64,000 nucleotides of DNA from SXZD01 sp034680345 (lineage in GTDB: Bacteria; Pseudomonadota; Gammaproteobacteria; Burkholderiales; Burkholderiaceae_B), in assembly GCA_034680345.1 (NCBI GenBank), contig JAXISZ010000010.1, forward strand, positions 1-64,000. The letters are read 5' to 3'. The notes under the pieces are model-generated. The model saw only the letters and a list, made by a program, of their open reading frames with translations, searched no databases and was not told where the DNA came from. Shown here piece by piece: positions 35,450 through 44,197 of this stretch (its first letter is position 1; each line of letters starts with the position of its first letter). The position numbers were made by a program, and so were the translations under genes.

Positions 35450-38053
35450 TTAATTAATTAATAAATTAATTAAATCTGTTTCTATTTGAAGTTGTTCCCG
35501 CGGCGAATGAAGTGTTGATCCATTGATTAGGAAATTGTCTTCAACACGTTCACCGTGAGTCATGATTTTGGCAGAGTGGATTGTGACCTGATGCGCTGCC
35601 AAGGTCCTAGCTATTGAAGATAATAGCCCCACGTGGTCAGTGGCTGTGATTTGCAGTAAAAAGTACTTGCCGCAATCATCGGCGCTTATTTCTACTGAGG
35701 GGTGTATCGGGAAATGTTTTGACTGCCGAGAAACACGGCCTTTAACAGTTTGAGTCAGGGTTTTGGGGTTGGTTAGATTCAGTGACAATTCATTTTCAAT
35801 GAGAACAATTAGTTCCCGGTAAAAACTTTGTTCTGTAGGGTTAGAAACTAAAAAGCTATCCAGCGCATAACCCAGTGTTGTTGTGTTGATTCTTGCATCT
35901 AAAATATTTAGATTTTTTGAATCAAAATAAGCACATAGCCTAGAAAATAAATCGGTTTGGTCTTGACAGTAAATAAGGACTTGTAGGCTGTCCCCAAGCG
36001 GGGATAATCTGGCTTTGACAATTGGGATATTGGTTTTTACAGCGTTGTGTAGGTGACGAGTTGCCCAGGCTACTTCATTGGGGTCGTTGCGCATGAAAAA
36101 TGGCACATCCAACGTATTCCACAATTCTTCGTGGGCTTGTTCAGAAAAAGCTGAAAGTCGCAGTAGCCTCTTAGCTTCTGTTTGCCGTTCAAGAAGAAGT
36201 TGTCTGCGGCTTTGAATTTCACCGCCCAAGGCGCGCAGTGTAAGCTGGTAAAGCTCTTCGAGCAATTTTCCTTTCCATGTGTTCCAAACTTTTGGACTGG
36301 TGCCGCGAATGTCTGCAACGGTTAAAAGATACAGGGCTGTTAATCTTCTTTCGTTACCCACCAGATTTACAAATTTTTCAATCACATCAGGGTCTGATAG
36401 GTCTTTTTTTTGTGCAATTGAAGACATTGTTAAGTGATGTTCAACTAGAAAGGAGACTAAATTTTCATCTTCTTTGGGTAGTTGATGTAGTTTGGAAAAG
36501 CGTTTAACTTCATGTTTTCCTAGAACACTGTGATCACCACCTCTGCCTTTGGCTATGTCGTGAAATAGCGCTGCAATATACAGTAAATAAACTGCATCAA
36601 AATTAGCGATCAATTGACTGCAGAAAGGGTATTCATGTGCGTGCTCAACCATGGTGAAGCGTCGCAAATTGCGAATGACCTGCATGATATGTTGGTCTAC
36701 GGTGTAAACATGAAACAAATCATGCTGCATTTGTCCTACAATACGCCGAAAAGCTGGTATGTATCGCCCCAGTATACTTAATTTCGCCATGCGGCGTAAT
36801 TCATGAACAATGCCGCGCGGTTGTTGCAAAAAGGAGATGAATAAGGCTTGGTTGTCGGGGTTGTTGCGAAATTTGGCATCAATTAAAAAGCGTTGGTTCC
36901 ACAATGCGCGTTGTAATCTAGGGCTCATGCCTTTAAGTTCTGGGTGTTTTTGCATCACCAAGAAAGCGCGTAAAATCTCGCTGGGTTGTTTTTGTAGAAT
37001 ATTATGATCTCGGATATCGAGAAACCCATCGCGGTTTGTAAAGCTTGAGTCTATGTCTAAAACTGGGCTTTGGGCATGCTCCCAGAGTTGTAGTTTGATG
37101 TTTTGCAATAAAATATCACTGAGTTGCCAGATGGTTCTGGCTGCCCAGTGGTATTGTTGCATCATTACCTCACTGACTCTGCGGCCATATTTAGGTTGAA
37201 AACCCAGTTTTTCGGCTAGAGCAGTTTGAATGTCAAAAACCAAACGATCTTCTCGCCTTTTTGTTAAAAGGTGTAGGTGTAGTCGAATGGTTTTTAGTAT
37301 GTTTTCGTTGCGTTGCAGTTGGCGAGCTTCAACAGGGGTAAGTAAGCCTTGTCTGGCAATTTCAGACCAACACCCTCCGAGTTTTGCAGCTTTACAGATC
37401 CATAAAATAACGTGTAGGTCGCGCAAGCCACCTGGACTTTCCTTGCAATTGGGTTCTAGTGCGTATGGTGTTTCTTGGTGTTTGGTATGTCGTTGTCGTA
37501 GCTCGCGAACTTTTCCATCAAAAAACTTTTTTATATCATATGCTTCATTGATTTTTTTAATCAGATACATGAATAATTTTTTCGGTCCAACCATGTACCT
37601 TGCTTCAAGTAAAGCGGTCTGAATGGTGAGGTCTGAGAGCACCTCTTCAAGGGTTTGTTGTGTTGTGCGTACACTATGAGCCAATTCCAAGCCAATATCC
37701 CAAGTCAGGCCAACAAAAGTTTCAAGCGTTTCTTTGGCTTGTTTACAGGTGTCATTGTCTATTAAGATCATCACATCAACGTCGGATTTTGGAAATTGTT
37801 CTTTGCGGCCATATCCTCCAACGGCCATTAGTACCCAGTTGGGTGGCATATTCAGGTCGTGCCATAAGCCTAAAAGCACTTCGTCAATTAATTGACAATG
37901 TTTGATCAGAAAAGCATTTGTTTGGCTGGGTTTACGGATTTTTAATATGTTGATGTTTTCTTCTAGTTGCCTGCGTTTTGTGTTTAAAACGGTTTTCCAA
38001 TGATCCCTGATTTGATTAAGTGTTATGGGATCAATCGTGGTGGTATTTAACAT
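35450..38053 (-). CDS. glnD: [Protein-PII] uridylyltransferase / uridylyl-removing enzyme
   Basis: GlnD senses glutamine and controls PII by uridylylation and its reversal. The 867 residues follow the family order. The nucleotidyltransferase domain has GGYGRKEQFPKSDVDVMIL. A GlnD helical linker with CKESPGGLRDLHVILWI precedes an HD hydrolase domain with LYIAALFHDIAKGRGGDHS. Two C-terminal ACT domains are present (LQVLIYCQDQTDLFSRLCAYF and YFLLQITATDHVGLLSSIAR). It follows map by ten bases on the same strand. Confidence 0.97.
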   Translation of the reverse strand: MLNTTTIDPITLNQIRDHWKTVLNTKRRQLEENINILKIRKPSQTNAFLIKHCQLIDEVLLGLWHDLNMPPNWVLMAVGGYGRKEQFPKSDVDVMILIDNDTCKQAKETLETFVGLTWDIGLELAHSVRTTQQTLEEVLSDLTIQTALLEARYMVGPKKLFMYLIKKINEAYDIKKFFDGKVRELRQRHTKHQETPYALEPNCKESPGGLRDLHVILWICKAAKLGGCWSEIARQGLLTPVEARQLQRNENILKTIRLHLHLLTKRREDRLVFDIQTALAEKLGFQPKYGRRVSEVMMQQYHWAARTIWQLSDILLQNIKLQLWEHAQSPVLDIDSSFTNRDGFLDIRDHNILQKQPSEILRAFLVMQKHPELKGMSPRLQRALWNQRFLIDAKFRNNPDNQALFISFLQQPRGIVHELRRMAKLSILGRYIPAFRRIVGQMQHDLFHVYTVDQHIMQVIRNLRRFTMVEHAHEYPFCSQLIANFDAVYLLYIAALFHDIAKGRGGDHSVLGKHEVKRFSKLHQLPKEDENLVSFLVEHHLTMSSIAQKKDLSDPDVIEKFVNLVGNERRLTALYLLTVADIRGTSPKVWNTWKGKLLEELYQLTLRALGGEIQSRRQLLLERQTEAKRLLRLSAFSEQAHEELWNTLDVPFFMRNDPNEVAWATRHLHNAVKTNIPIVKARLSPLGDSLQVLIYCQDQTDLFSRLCAYFDSKNLNILDARINTTTLGYALDSFLVSNPTEQSFYRELIVLIENELSLNLTNPKTLTQTVKGRVSRQSKHFPIHPSVEISADDCGKYFLLQITATDHVGLLSSIARTLAAHQVTIHSAKIMTHGERVEDNFLINGSTLHSPREQLQIETDLINLLIN

Positions 38054-38063
38054 GACTTTGGGT

Positions 38064-38861
38064 TTAAATATTTGGTCGCCTTGGGGAGCCTTCAGAAAGG
38101 GTTAAGACCTCAAAGCCATTAGCCGTTACTAAAACAGTGTGTTCCCATTGCGCGGAAAGGCTGTGGTCTTTTGTTACGATAGTCCAACCATCTGGCATTT
38201 CTCTAATTTCACGGCGACCAGCATTGATCATGGGCTCGATTGTAAAAATCATGCCTTCAAGTAAATTTAGACCAATTCCAGCTTTACCGTAATGAAGAAT
38301 TTGAGGTTCTTCATGAAAGCGGGTGCCGATGCCGTGCCCGCAAAATTCTCGTACCACTGAATAGCCAAATGATTCGGCATAGCGCTGTATGGCAAAACCA
38401 ATGTCGCCTAACTTAGCTCCAGGTTTTACTTGCTCAATACCCAGCCACATGGCGTGGTAAGTGACTTCACACAGTCTTTTTGCCTGCGTTGAGACTTCGC
38501 CGACGTAAAACATGCGGCTGGTATCGCCATAGTAGCCGTTTTTAATAACGGTGACATCAATATTTAAAATGTCCCCTGATTTTAACTTGCGTTCACCAGG
38601 AACCCCGTGGCAAATTTGGTGGTTAACTGAAGTACAAATTGATTTTGGGTAGGGCGTGTAACCTGGTGGACAATAATTCAGGGGCGCTGGAATAGCTTGT
38701 TGTACATCTACTATGTAGTTGTGGCATAGTTGGTCAAGTGCATTTGTTGTTATGCCAGGTTTTACGAAGGGGGTTATGTAATCAAGAACTTCTGAGGCAA
38801 GTTTCCCGGCGATACGCATTTTTTGAATATCGATAGCATTTTTTATTACAGCACCACTCAT
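38064..38861 (-). CDS. map: Methionine aminopeptidase, type I
   Basis: Map removes the initiator methionine from nascent proteins. It has 265 residues, normal length. The five metal ligands sit in recognisable blocks: ILNIDVTVIKNGYYGDTSRMF (two Asp), CGHGIGTRFHEEPQI (His), EGMIFTIEPMIN (Glu) and SAQWEHTVLV (Glu). It is divergent from rpsB and cotranscribed with glnD, an arrangement shared with Gammaproteobacteria. Confidence 0.97.
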   Translation of the reverse strand: MSGAVIKNAIDIQKMRIAGKLASEVLDYITPFVKPGITTNALDQLCHNYIVDVQQAIPAPLNYCPPGYTPYPKSICTSVNHQICHGVPGERKLKSGDILNIDVTVIKNGYYGDTSRMFYVGEVSTQAKRLCEVTYHAMWLGIEQVKPGAKLGDIGFAIQRYAESFGYSVVREFCGHGIGTRFHEEPQILHYGKAGIGLNLLEGMIFTIEPMINAGRREIREMPDGWTIVTKDHSLSAQWEHTVLVTANGFEVLTLSEGSPRRPNI

Positions 38862-39192
38862 AATGACTTTCTACTTTTGTGCGTGGCTTGAGCCATGGTT
38901 TAAATAACAGTTATAATTATAGGTTGTCGCAATTTTTTTTGTTGGAAAAATTAAATTTTAACTGTACTAATTTTTAGTCTGATTTTTGATTTAATGGCGT
39001 AATTAAATTGCGATCAATTGTGTAATCATAGTTTTGAGTGTTGTATATAAATAAATTACGCGGTGGCAAATACAGGGTGAACATTTTGAAAGCCTTTGGG
39101 TTTAAAAATTGTAGAAGCTTTAAGTTTTAAGTTTCAAAGCATTCTTGTTTACCTTGCCTTCCGTTAGAAATAACCCTGTTAGGAGAAAATAA
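38862..39192. other. Intergenic region between map and rpsB
   Basis: This 331-bp gap separates two divergent genes. No open reading frame, tRNA or convincing hairpin is visible. It should contain the map promoter (a TTATAATTATAGG stretch lies near 38911-38923) and the rpsB promoter, plus an rpsB leader of about 140 bases. In other bacteria the rpsB leader binds ribosomal protein S2 for autoregulation, but no specific known structure is identifiable here by eye. Confidence 0.5.
39018..39047 (+). promoter_or_regulatory. Candidate promoter for rpsB-tsf
   Basis: TTGTGT (39018-39023), an 18-base spacer and TGTATA (39042-39047) lie upstream of a long leader ending in AGGAG seven bases before the rpsB start. 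Confidence 0.35.
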
Positions 39193-39945
39193 ATGTCTAC
39201 CTCTATTCGTGAAATGTTGGAAGCTGGTTGTCACTTTGGCCACCAAACACGCTTTTGGAATCCTAAGATGTCCCAGTATATCTATGGCCATCGAAACAAA
39301 ATTCACATTATCAACTTAGATAAAACCAAAGTCATGCTTGACGAATCTTTAGCGTTTGTTAAACGTTTATCCGCTAAGCGTGGCAATATTTTGTTCGTTT
39401 GTACAAAACGCCAAGCCCGTGAAATTATTGCTGAGCAAGCGCAATCTGTTGGTATGCCCTACGTTGACCAACGTTGGTTGGGTGGTATGTTAACCAACTT
39501 TAATACAGTTAAAGCCTCCATTAAACGCCTAAAAGAAATGGAAGCGCTGGTTGCTGAGGGTGGGTTAGAGCGCATGTCTAAAAAAGAGGCTTTGTCTTTT
39601 GAGCGTGAGCTGGTCAAGCTTAACGCATCTATGGGCGGTATCAAAGACATGACAGGCCATCCAGATGCAATTTTTGTAATTGATGTTGGTTACCATAAAA
39701 TTGCAATTACTGAAGCACAAAAGCTTGGCATTCCGGTCATTGGTGTTGTAGATACCAATCACAGTCCAGAGGGTGTAAGTTACGTTATTCCAGGTAACGA
39801 CGACTCTGCAAAAGCAATTCAGTTGTATGCTAAATCCGTGGCTGATGCAATACTTCAAGGCCGTGAGTCCGCTGTAAACGAAGTGGTACAAGCCATTAAG
39901 AGCGATGAAGAATTCGTTGAAGTTGAAGCCCAAGCAGCGGAATAA
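39193..39945 (+). CDS. rpsB: 30S ribosomal protein S2
   Basis: S2 is a small-subunit ribosomal protein; 250 residues, normal length. Family blocks are MLEAGCHFGHQTRFWNPKM, NIFVCTKRQA-like ILFVCTKRQAREIIAEQA, RWLGGMLTNFNTVKASIKRL, and PDAIFVIDVGYHKIAITEA, with VVDTNHSPEGVSYVIPGNDD near the C-terminus. AGGAG lies seven bases before the ATG. It heads the rpsB-tsf pair, with a terminator-like hairpin between them. Confidence 0.98.
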   Translation: MSTSIREMLEAGCHFGHQTRFWNPKMSQYIYGHRNKIHIINLDKTKVMLDESLAFVKRLSAKRGNILFVCTKRQAREIIAEQAQSVGMPYVDQRWLGGMLTNFNTVKASIKRLKEMEALVAEGGLERMSKKEALSFERELVKLNASMGGIKDMTGHPDAIFVIDVGYHKIAITEAQKLGIPVIGVVDTNHSPEGVSYVIPGNDDSAKAIQLYAKSVADAILQGRESAVNEVVQAIKSDEEFVEVEAQAAE

Positions 39946-39959
39946 CTGCTTGGCGAAAT

Positions 39960-39987
39960 AAAAAAGGGGCGGTTGCGCCCTTTTTTT
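39960..39987 (+). terminator. Terminator / attenuator between rpsB and tsf
   Basis: GGGCG / CGCCC (39967-39971, 39976-39980) with a GTTG loop is extended by A5 opposite T7 (39981-39987). It is placed 15 bases after the rpsB stop and probably sets the ratio of S2 to EF-Ts transcripts. Confidence 0.8.
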
Positions 39988-40047
39988 CTGATTTTCAAAA
40001 CAAATCAAATTTAAATCAACCCATTTTGAAGTATTAAGGAGAATAAC

Positions 40048-40938
40048 ATGGCTGAAATTACTGCGGGCATGGTTAAAGAGTTAAGAGAAAAAACCGATGC
40101 GCCTATGATGGAGTGTAAAAAAGCCTTGACAGAAGCGGCGGGTGATATGGTCAAGGCTGAAGAGTTGTTGCGCGTGCGTTTGGGCAATAAGGCGTCAAAG
40201 GCTTCGGCACGTGTTACAGCAGAAGGTTTGGTTGGTGTTTATATTTCTACAAATGGACAACTAGGTGCAATTGTTGAGGTTAATTGTGAGACCGATTTTG
40301 TGGCCAAGAACGATGACTTTATTGGGTTTGTTAATGGTGTAGCTCAGTTGGTGGTTAATCATAACCCTGTTGATGTGCAGGCTATTGCTGATCTCCCCTT
40401 GGGTGAAGGCACGGTAGAAACTGTGCGCGCTGCTTTGGTTGGTAAAATCGGTGAAAACATGGGCATACGTCGTTTTCAACGTGTTCAAGCCAGTGGTCGT
40501 CTGGTGTCATATGTTCACAGTGGAAAAATAGGGGTGCTTGTCGACTACAGCGGAGCTGATGAACAAGTAGGTAAAGATGTTGCAATGCATATTGCTGCAA
40601 CCAAACCTAAAGCCTTGGACACAAACGGTGTACCTGCTGAAGATGTTGAGCGCGAAAGATCTGTTGCCATAGCCAAGGCACAAGAGTCCGGTAAAAGTGC
40701 TGAAATTGCAGCTAAAATGGTAGAAGGTAGCGTTCAAAAATATTTGAAAGAAGTGGCCTTGTTGTCTCAGCCTTTTGTAAAAGATGATAAACAAACAGTA
40801 GAGTCAATGCTTAAGAGCAAGGGTGCTGCGGTCAGTGCTTTTATTCTTTACGTCGTTGGTGAAGGCATTGAAAAGAAAGCTAATGACTTTGCTGCTGAAG
40901 TTGCTGCCCAGGCTGCCGCAGCATCTGCGGCTAAGTAA
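40048..40938 (+). CDS. tsf: Translation elongation factor Ts
   Basis: EF-Ts recycles EF-Tu by nucleotide exchange; 296 residues, normal length. It has an N-terminal UBA-like helix bundle and signature (VKELREKTDAPMMECKKALT, GDMVKAEELLRVRLGNKASK). The core contains VEVNCETDFVAKNDDF, the EF-Tu contact, followed by HIAATKPKAL. An Ala-rich C-terminus ends the protein. AAGGAG precedes the ATG. It is downstream of rpsB and followed by a 284-base gap with its own possible termination structure. Confidence 0.98.
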   Translation: MAEITAGMVKELREKTDAPMMECKKALTEAAGDMVKAEELLRVRLGNKASKASARVTAEGLVGVYISTNGQLGAIVEVNCETDFVAKNDDFIGFVNGVAQLVVNHNPVDVQAIADLPLGEGTVETVRAALVGKIGENMGIRRFQRVQASGRLVSYVHSGKIGVLVDYSGADEQVGKDVAMHIAATKPKALDTNGVPAEDVERERSVAIAKAQESGKSAEIAAKMVEGSVQKYLKEVALLSQPFVKDDKQTVESMLKSKGAAVSAFILYVVGEGIEKKANDFAAEVAAQAAAASAAK

Positions 40939-41222
40939 GCTGTTCTTGAGTTGTACAAGAGTAGTGTTTGAATTTTAGAATTGCTCTTGTGCAGCTTCTT
41001 TGTTATTTTTAAGTCGGTGCGGTTAATTATTTTTGTTTTTCTTTGAGTGACTTTGGAATACAAGTTGGGGTTGTTTTGAGTGATTTTGGCTTATTTTAGG
41101 TTAATTTTGCTGATGGACCCTCTTTTATATTGCTTAAATATTAATGATCAAATCAGCAATTTAATGTGTTTAATTGAAATTTAATTTGAATTAAAACCAA
41201 TTGCTAAAATAATGGGGTGAAA

Positions 41223-41933
41223 ATGCCAGCCTACAAGCGAGTCTTATTAAAATTATCTGGCGAAGCTTTGATGGGGGAAGACAATTACGGCATTAACCGT
41301 GCCACCATTGAGCGCATGGTTGGAGAAATCTCCGAAATTGCGCGAATGGGCATAGAATTGGCGGTGGTTATTGGCGGTGGTAATATATTTCGCGGGGTGG
41401 CTCCTGGTGCTGCTGGGATGGATCGCGCTACCGCTGATTACATGGGTATGATGGCCACCCTCATGAATGCTTTGGCGTTGCAAGATGCGTTTCGTTGCGC
41501 TGGAATAGCGGCCAGAGTTCAGTCTGCTTTAAATATTGAGCAGGTGGTTGAGCCGTATATTCGTCCGAAAGCCATGCGTTATTTGGAAGAGGGTAAAGTG
41601 GTTATTTTTGCTGCAGGTACAGGTAATCCTTTTTTTACAACTGATACTGCAGCGGCTTTGCGAGGCTCGGAAATTGGTGCTGAAGTGGTTTTGAAGGCCA
41701 CTAAAGTTGACGGGGTTTATAATGCTGACCCAAATAAAGACCCTAAGGCGGTTCGTTATCGCCAAATTAGTTTTGATGATGCTATTGCACAAAATTTACA
41801 AGTGATGGACGCTACCGCTTTTGCGTTGTGTAGAGACCAAAAGTTGCCTATTCGTGTTTTTTCAATCAATCGCGAGGGTGCATTAAAACGCATCATTGAC
41901 GGCGAAGATGAAGGTACGCTCGTCCACGTCTAG
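41223..41933 (+). CDS. pyrH: UMP kinase
   Basis: PyrH phosphorylates UMP to UDP and belongs to the amino-acid-kinase fold. I chose the ATG at 41223 (MPAYKRVLLKLSGEAL, 236 residues), five bases after GGGG; a GTG at 41217 overlaps that binding site. Motifs are KLSGEALMGEDNYGI, VVIGGGNIFRGVAPGAAGMDRATADYMGM, and FAAGTGNPFFTTDTAAALRG. TKVDGVYNADPNKDP marks the nucleotide-binding end. It precedes frr, the common gene order. Confidence 0.97.
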   Translation: MPAYKRVLLKLSGEALMGEDNYGINRATIERMVGEISEIARMGIELAVVIGGGNIFRGVAPGAAGMDRATADYMGMMATLMNALALQDAFRCAGIAARVQSALNIEQVVEPYIRPKAMRYLEEGKVVIFAAGTGNPFFTTDTAAALRGSEIGAEVVLKATKVDGVYNADPNKDPKAVRYRQISFDDAIAQNLQVMDATAFALCRDQKLPIRVFSINREGALKRIIDGEDEGTLVHV

Positions 41934-41980
41934 TGGGGTATGGGTGGATTATCTTTGTTTATTTCATAAGGAATGTTTCA

Positions 41981-42541
41981 ATGTCAGTTGCTGAAATTAA
42001 AAAAAATATTGAACAAAAAATGCTAAAGTCTGTTGAGGCGCTTAAGCTGGAGTTTTCGAGGGTTAGAACGGGTCGAGCTCACACAGGTTTGCTTGAGCAT
42101 ATTCAAGTTGATTATTATGGATCACCTACACCAATTAGCGGGGTTGCTAATTTAACTTTAATTGATGCCAGAACGATTGGTGTTCAGCCTTGGGAAAAAA
42201 AGATGGTGGCGGTTGTTGAAAAGGCGATCCGTGAAGCCGATTTGGGTTTGAACCCAGCCACTGTTGGAGACTTAATTCGTGTTCCAATGCCTGCATTGAC
42301 TGAAGAGCGTCGCAGAGAATTAACCAAATTAATAAAAGCAGCCAGTGAGCAAGCTAAAGTCGCGGTGCGCAATTTACGCCGTGAAGCTAATGAGGCATTG
42401 AAAAAACTAGTAAAAGACAAGGTAATTTCAGAAGACGATGAGCGCCGTGCTCAAGATGATGTTCAAAAATTGACTGATCGTTTTGTTGCCGAAATGGATC
42501 ATTTGGTGGGTGCTAAAGAAGCTGACATCATGACCGTTTAA
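41981..42541 (+). CDS. frr: Ribosome recycling factor
   Basis: RRF, with EF-G, splits post-termination ribosomes. The ATG at 41981 follows AAGGA and gives 186 residues, the normal length; the open frame extends upstream to 41933 but those residues are not family-like. Conserved blocks are FSRVRTGRAHTGLLEHIQVD, YYGSPTPISGVANLTLIDAR, and IRVPMPALTEERRRELTKLI. VAVRNLRREANEALKKLVKD follows near the C-terminus. Confidence 0.97.
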   Translation: MSVAEIKKNIEQKMLKSVEALKLEFSRVRTGRAHTGLLEHIQVDYYGSPTPISGVANLTLIDARTIGVQPWEKKMVAVVEKAIREADLGLNPATVGDLIRVPMPALTEERRRELTKLIKAASEQAKVAVRNLRREANEALKKLVKDKVISEDDERRAQDDVQKLTDRFVAEMDHLVGAKEADIMTV

Positions 42542-42569
42542 GTGACCTGTAAGTTTAGCTTGAGCGCGT

Positions 42570-43340
42570 TTGATTTTGCATAATCATAAAATCAATTCAA
42601 TACCTAAGCACATTGCTGTCATTATGGATGGCAATGGGCGTTGGGCTAAATCTCGTCTCCTACCAAGAATTGCTGGACATAAAAAAGGGGTTGATGCAGT
42701 TCGTGAAATTGTTCGTGCCTGTGCTGAACGTGGGGTGCAGTTTTTAACTTTGTTTGCTTTTTCTTCTGAAAATTGGCACCGCCCCAGCAATGAAGTTTCT
42801 TTGCTTATGAGGTTGTTTTATACTGTACTTAAAACTGATGTGGAGCGTTTAAACGCTGGTAATGTTCGATTGAAAATTATTGGCGATACTAGTGCTTTTG
42901 ATTCAAAGTTACAAAAATTAATTTATGAATCGCAGTTAAAAACAGCATCAAATACAGGTTTGACCCTAACAATTGCTGCCAATTATGGCGGTCGTTGGGA
43001 CATTATCCAAGCTTTTAGGCAGCTTGTTGCGCATGAACCGGAGTTGTTAGAAAATACGCAGGCCATTGAGCAGCACAAACTTGACTGTTATTTGGCCATG
43101 AATTACGCACCGCCTCCTGATTTATTTATACGCACCGGCGGAGAAAAGCGCATTTCAAATTTTTTGCTGTGGCAACTGGCTTATACAGAGTTGTATTTTA
43201 CTGATAAATTTTGGCCTGAATTTAATTCTGAGTTATTAGATCTTGCCATTTGTTCTTACCAACAACGCGAACGGCGTTTTGGTCTTACCAGCGAGCAAAT
43301 TCAAAGCATTGATTTTCCTCAATCCACCTTTAGAAAATGA
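42570..43340 (+). CDS. uppS: Undecaprenyl diphosphate synthase
   Basis: UppS builds the C55 lipid carrier for peptidoglycan and O-antigen by cis-prenyl transfer. It has 256 residues from a TTG at 42570; a second TTG at 42576 is also possible, and no ATG fits. Motifs are HIAVIMDGNGRWAKSRLLPR with the catalytic Asp20, AFSSENWHRPSNEV, and the substrate-binding FIRTGGEKRISNFLLWQLAY. It sits between frr and cdsA. Confidence 0.95.
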   Translation: MILHNHKINSIPKHIAVIMDGNGRWAKSRLLPRIAGHKKGVDAVREIVRACAERGVQFLTLFAFSSENWHRPSNEVSLLMRLFYTVLKTDVERLNAGNVRLKIIGDTSAFDSKLQKLIYESQLKTASNTGLTLTIAANYGGRWDIIQAFRQLVAHEPELLENTQAIEQHKLDCYLAMNYAPPPDLFIRTGGEKRISNFLLWQLAYTELYFTDKFWPEFNSELLDLAICSYQQRERRFGLTSEQIQSIDFPQSTFRK

Positions 43341-43352
43341 TTTGAAAACTCA

Positions 43353-44195
43353 ATGTTAAAAACCCGCATTGTTACTACATTTGCCTTGTTAAGTTTAATT
43401 ACATTCATTTTTATATCAGCTAATCCTGTTGTTTGGACTGCTTTTGTTTTTTTATTTATGGTTGCAGCCATTTGGGAGTGGGGGCGTTTAGCCGGTTTAC
43501 AGTGTTTTGCATTAAAAATATTCACGGTGTTCAGTGCGGTATTTTTGTTTTTATGTCTTTCACAAAGTGATTTTATTGCTTCAAACTTATCTGTGCTTTG
43601 TTGGTTGTCTACTTGTTTTTGGGTGGGTTTAGTGCCTTTTGTTTTACAACAAAAAAAAATCGCTGATATTTTTAAATATAAGGTTTTTCACCTTACAGTT
43701 GCGCTTATCGTTATTGCAACAGCAGGTTGGTCTGTTTTAATTGCTTATGAGCACAAAGGTGGTATTTTTTTGGTTTCTTTAATGGCTTTGGTCTGGGTGG
43801 CAGACATTGGCGCTTATTTTGTTGGTAAGCGTTTTGGTAAATGTTTATTGGCCCCAACAATCAGCCCAGGAAAAACTTGGGAAGGGGCAATAGGCGCATT
43901 TATTTTGGTTTTTTTATATGGTTGGATATTGGCTTTTCTTGGGCAAAAGTATTCTTTTTTATCCGATAACTGGGCTAGTTTAATGTTTGCTCGTTGGCAA
44001 CCTTTGCTATTTAGTGCATATTTAATTTTATTTGCTGGGCTGAGCATAGTCGGTGATTTATTTGAATCGCTTCTGAAAAGACGGGTTGGAATAAAAGACA
44101 GTAGCCAACTCTTACCTGGACATGGTGGTGTTTTAGATCGTATTGATGCGCAATTGCCTGTGTTGCCTTTAGGATTGCTACTGCTAGGGATTTGA
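43353..44195 (+). CDS. cdsA: Phosphatidate cytidylyltransferase
   Basis: CdsA is an integral inner-membrane enzyme that makes CDP-diacylglycerol for phospholipid synthesis. The 280-residue protein has about eight hydrophobic helices. The family signature near the C-terminus reads SLLKRRVGIKDSSQLLPGHG, followed by GVLDRIDAQLPVLPLG, with the catalytic-site acidic residues. DIGAYFVGKRFGK and ISPGKTWEGAIGAF are also conserved. It lies just before dxr. Confidence 0.96.
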   Translation: MLKTRIVTTFALLSLITFIFISANPVVWTAFVFLFMVAAIWEWGRLAGLQCFALKIFTVFSAVFLFLCLSQSDFIASNLSVLCWLSTCFWVGLVPFVLQQKKIADIFKYKVFHLTVALIVIATAGWSVLIAYEHKGGIFLVSLMALVWVADIGAYFVGKRFGKCLLAPTISPGKTWEGAIGAFILVFLYGWILAFLGQKYSFLSDNWASLMFARWQPLLFSAYLILFAGLSIVGDLFESLLKRRVGIKDSSQLLPGHGGVLDRIDAQLPVLPLGLLLLGI

Positions 44196-44197
44196 TT

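Noticed and set aside
35453..35475. Palindromic TTAATTAAT repeats at the end of glnD
   Set aside because: They are simple AT sequence within the last codons (LINLLIN) and need no further explanation.
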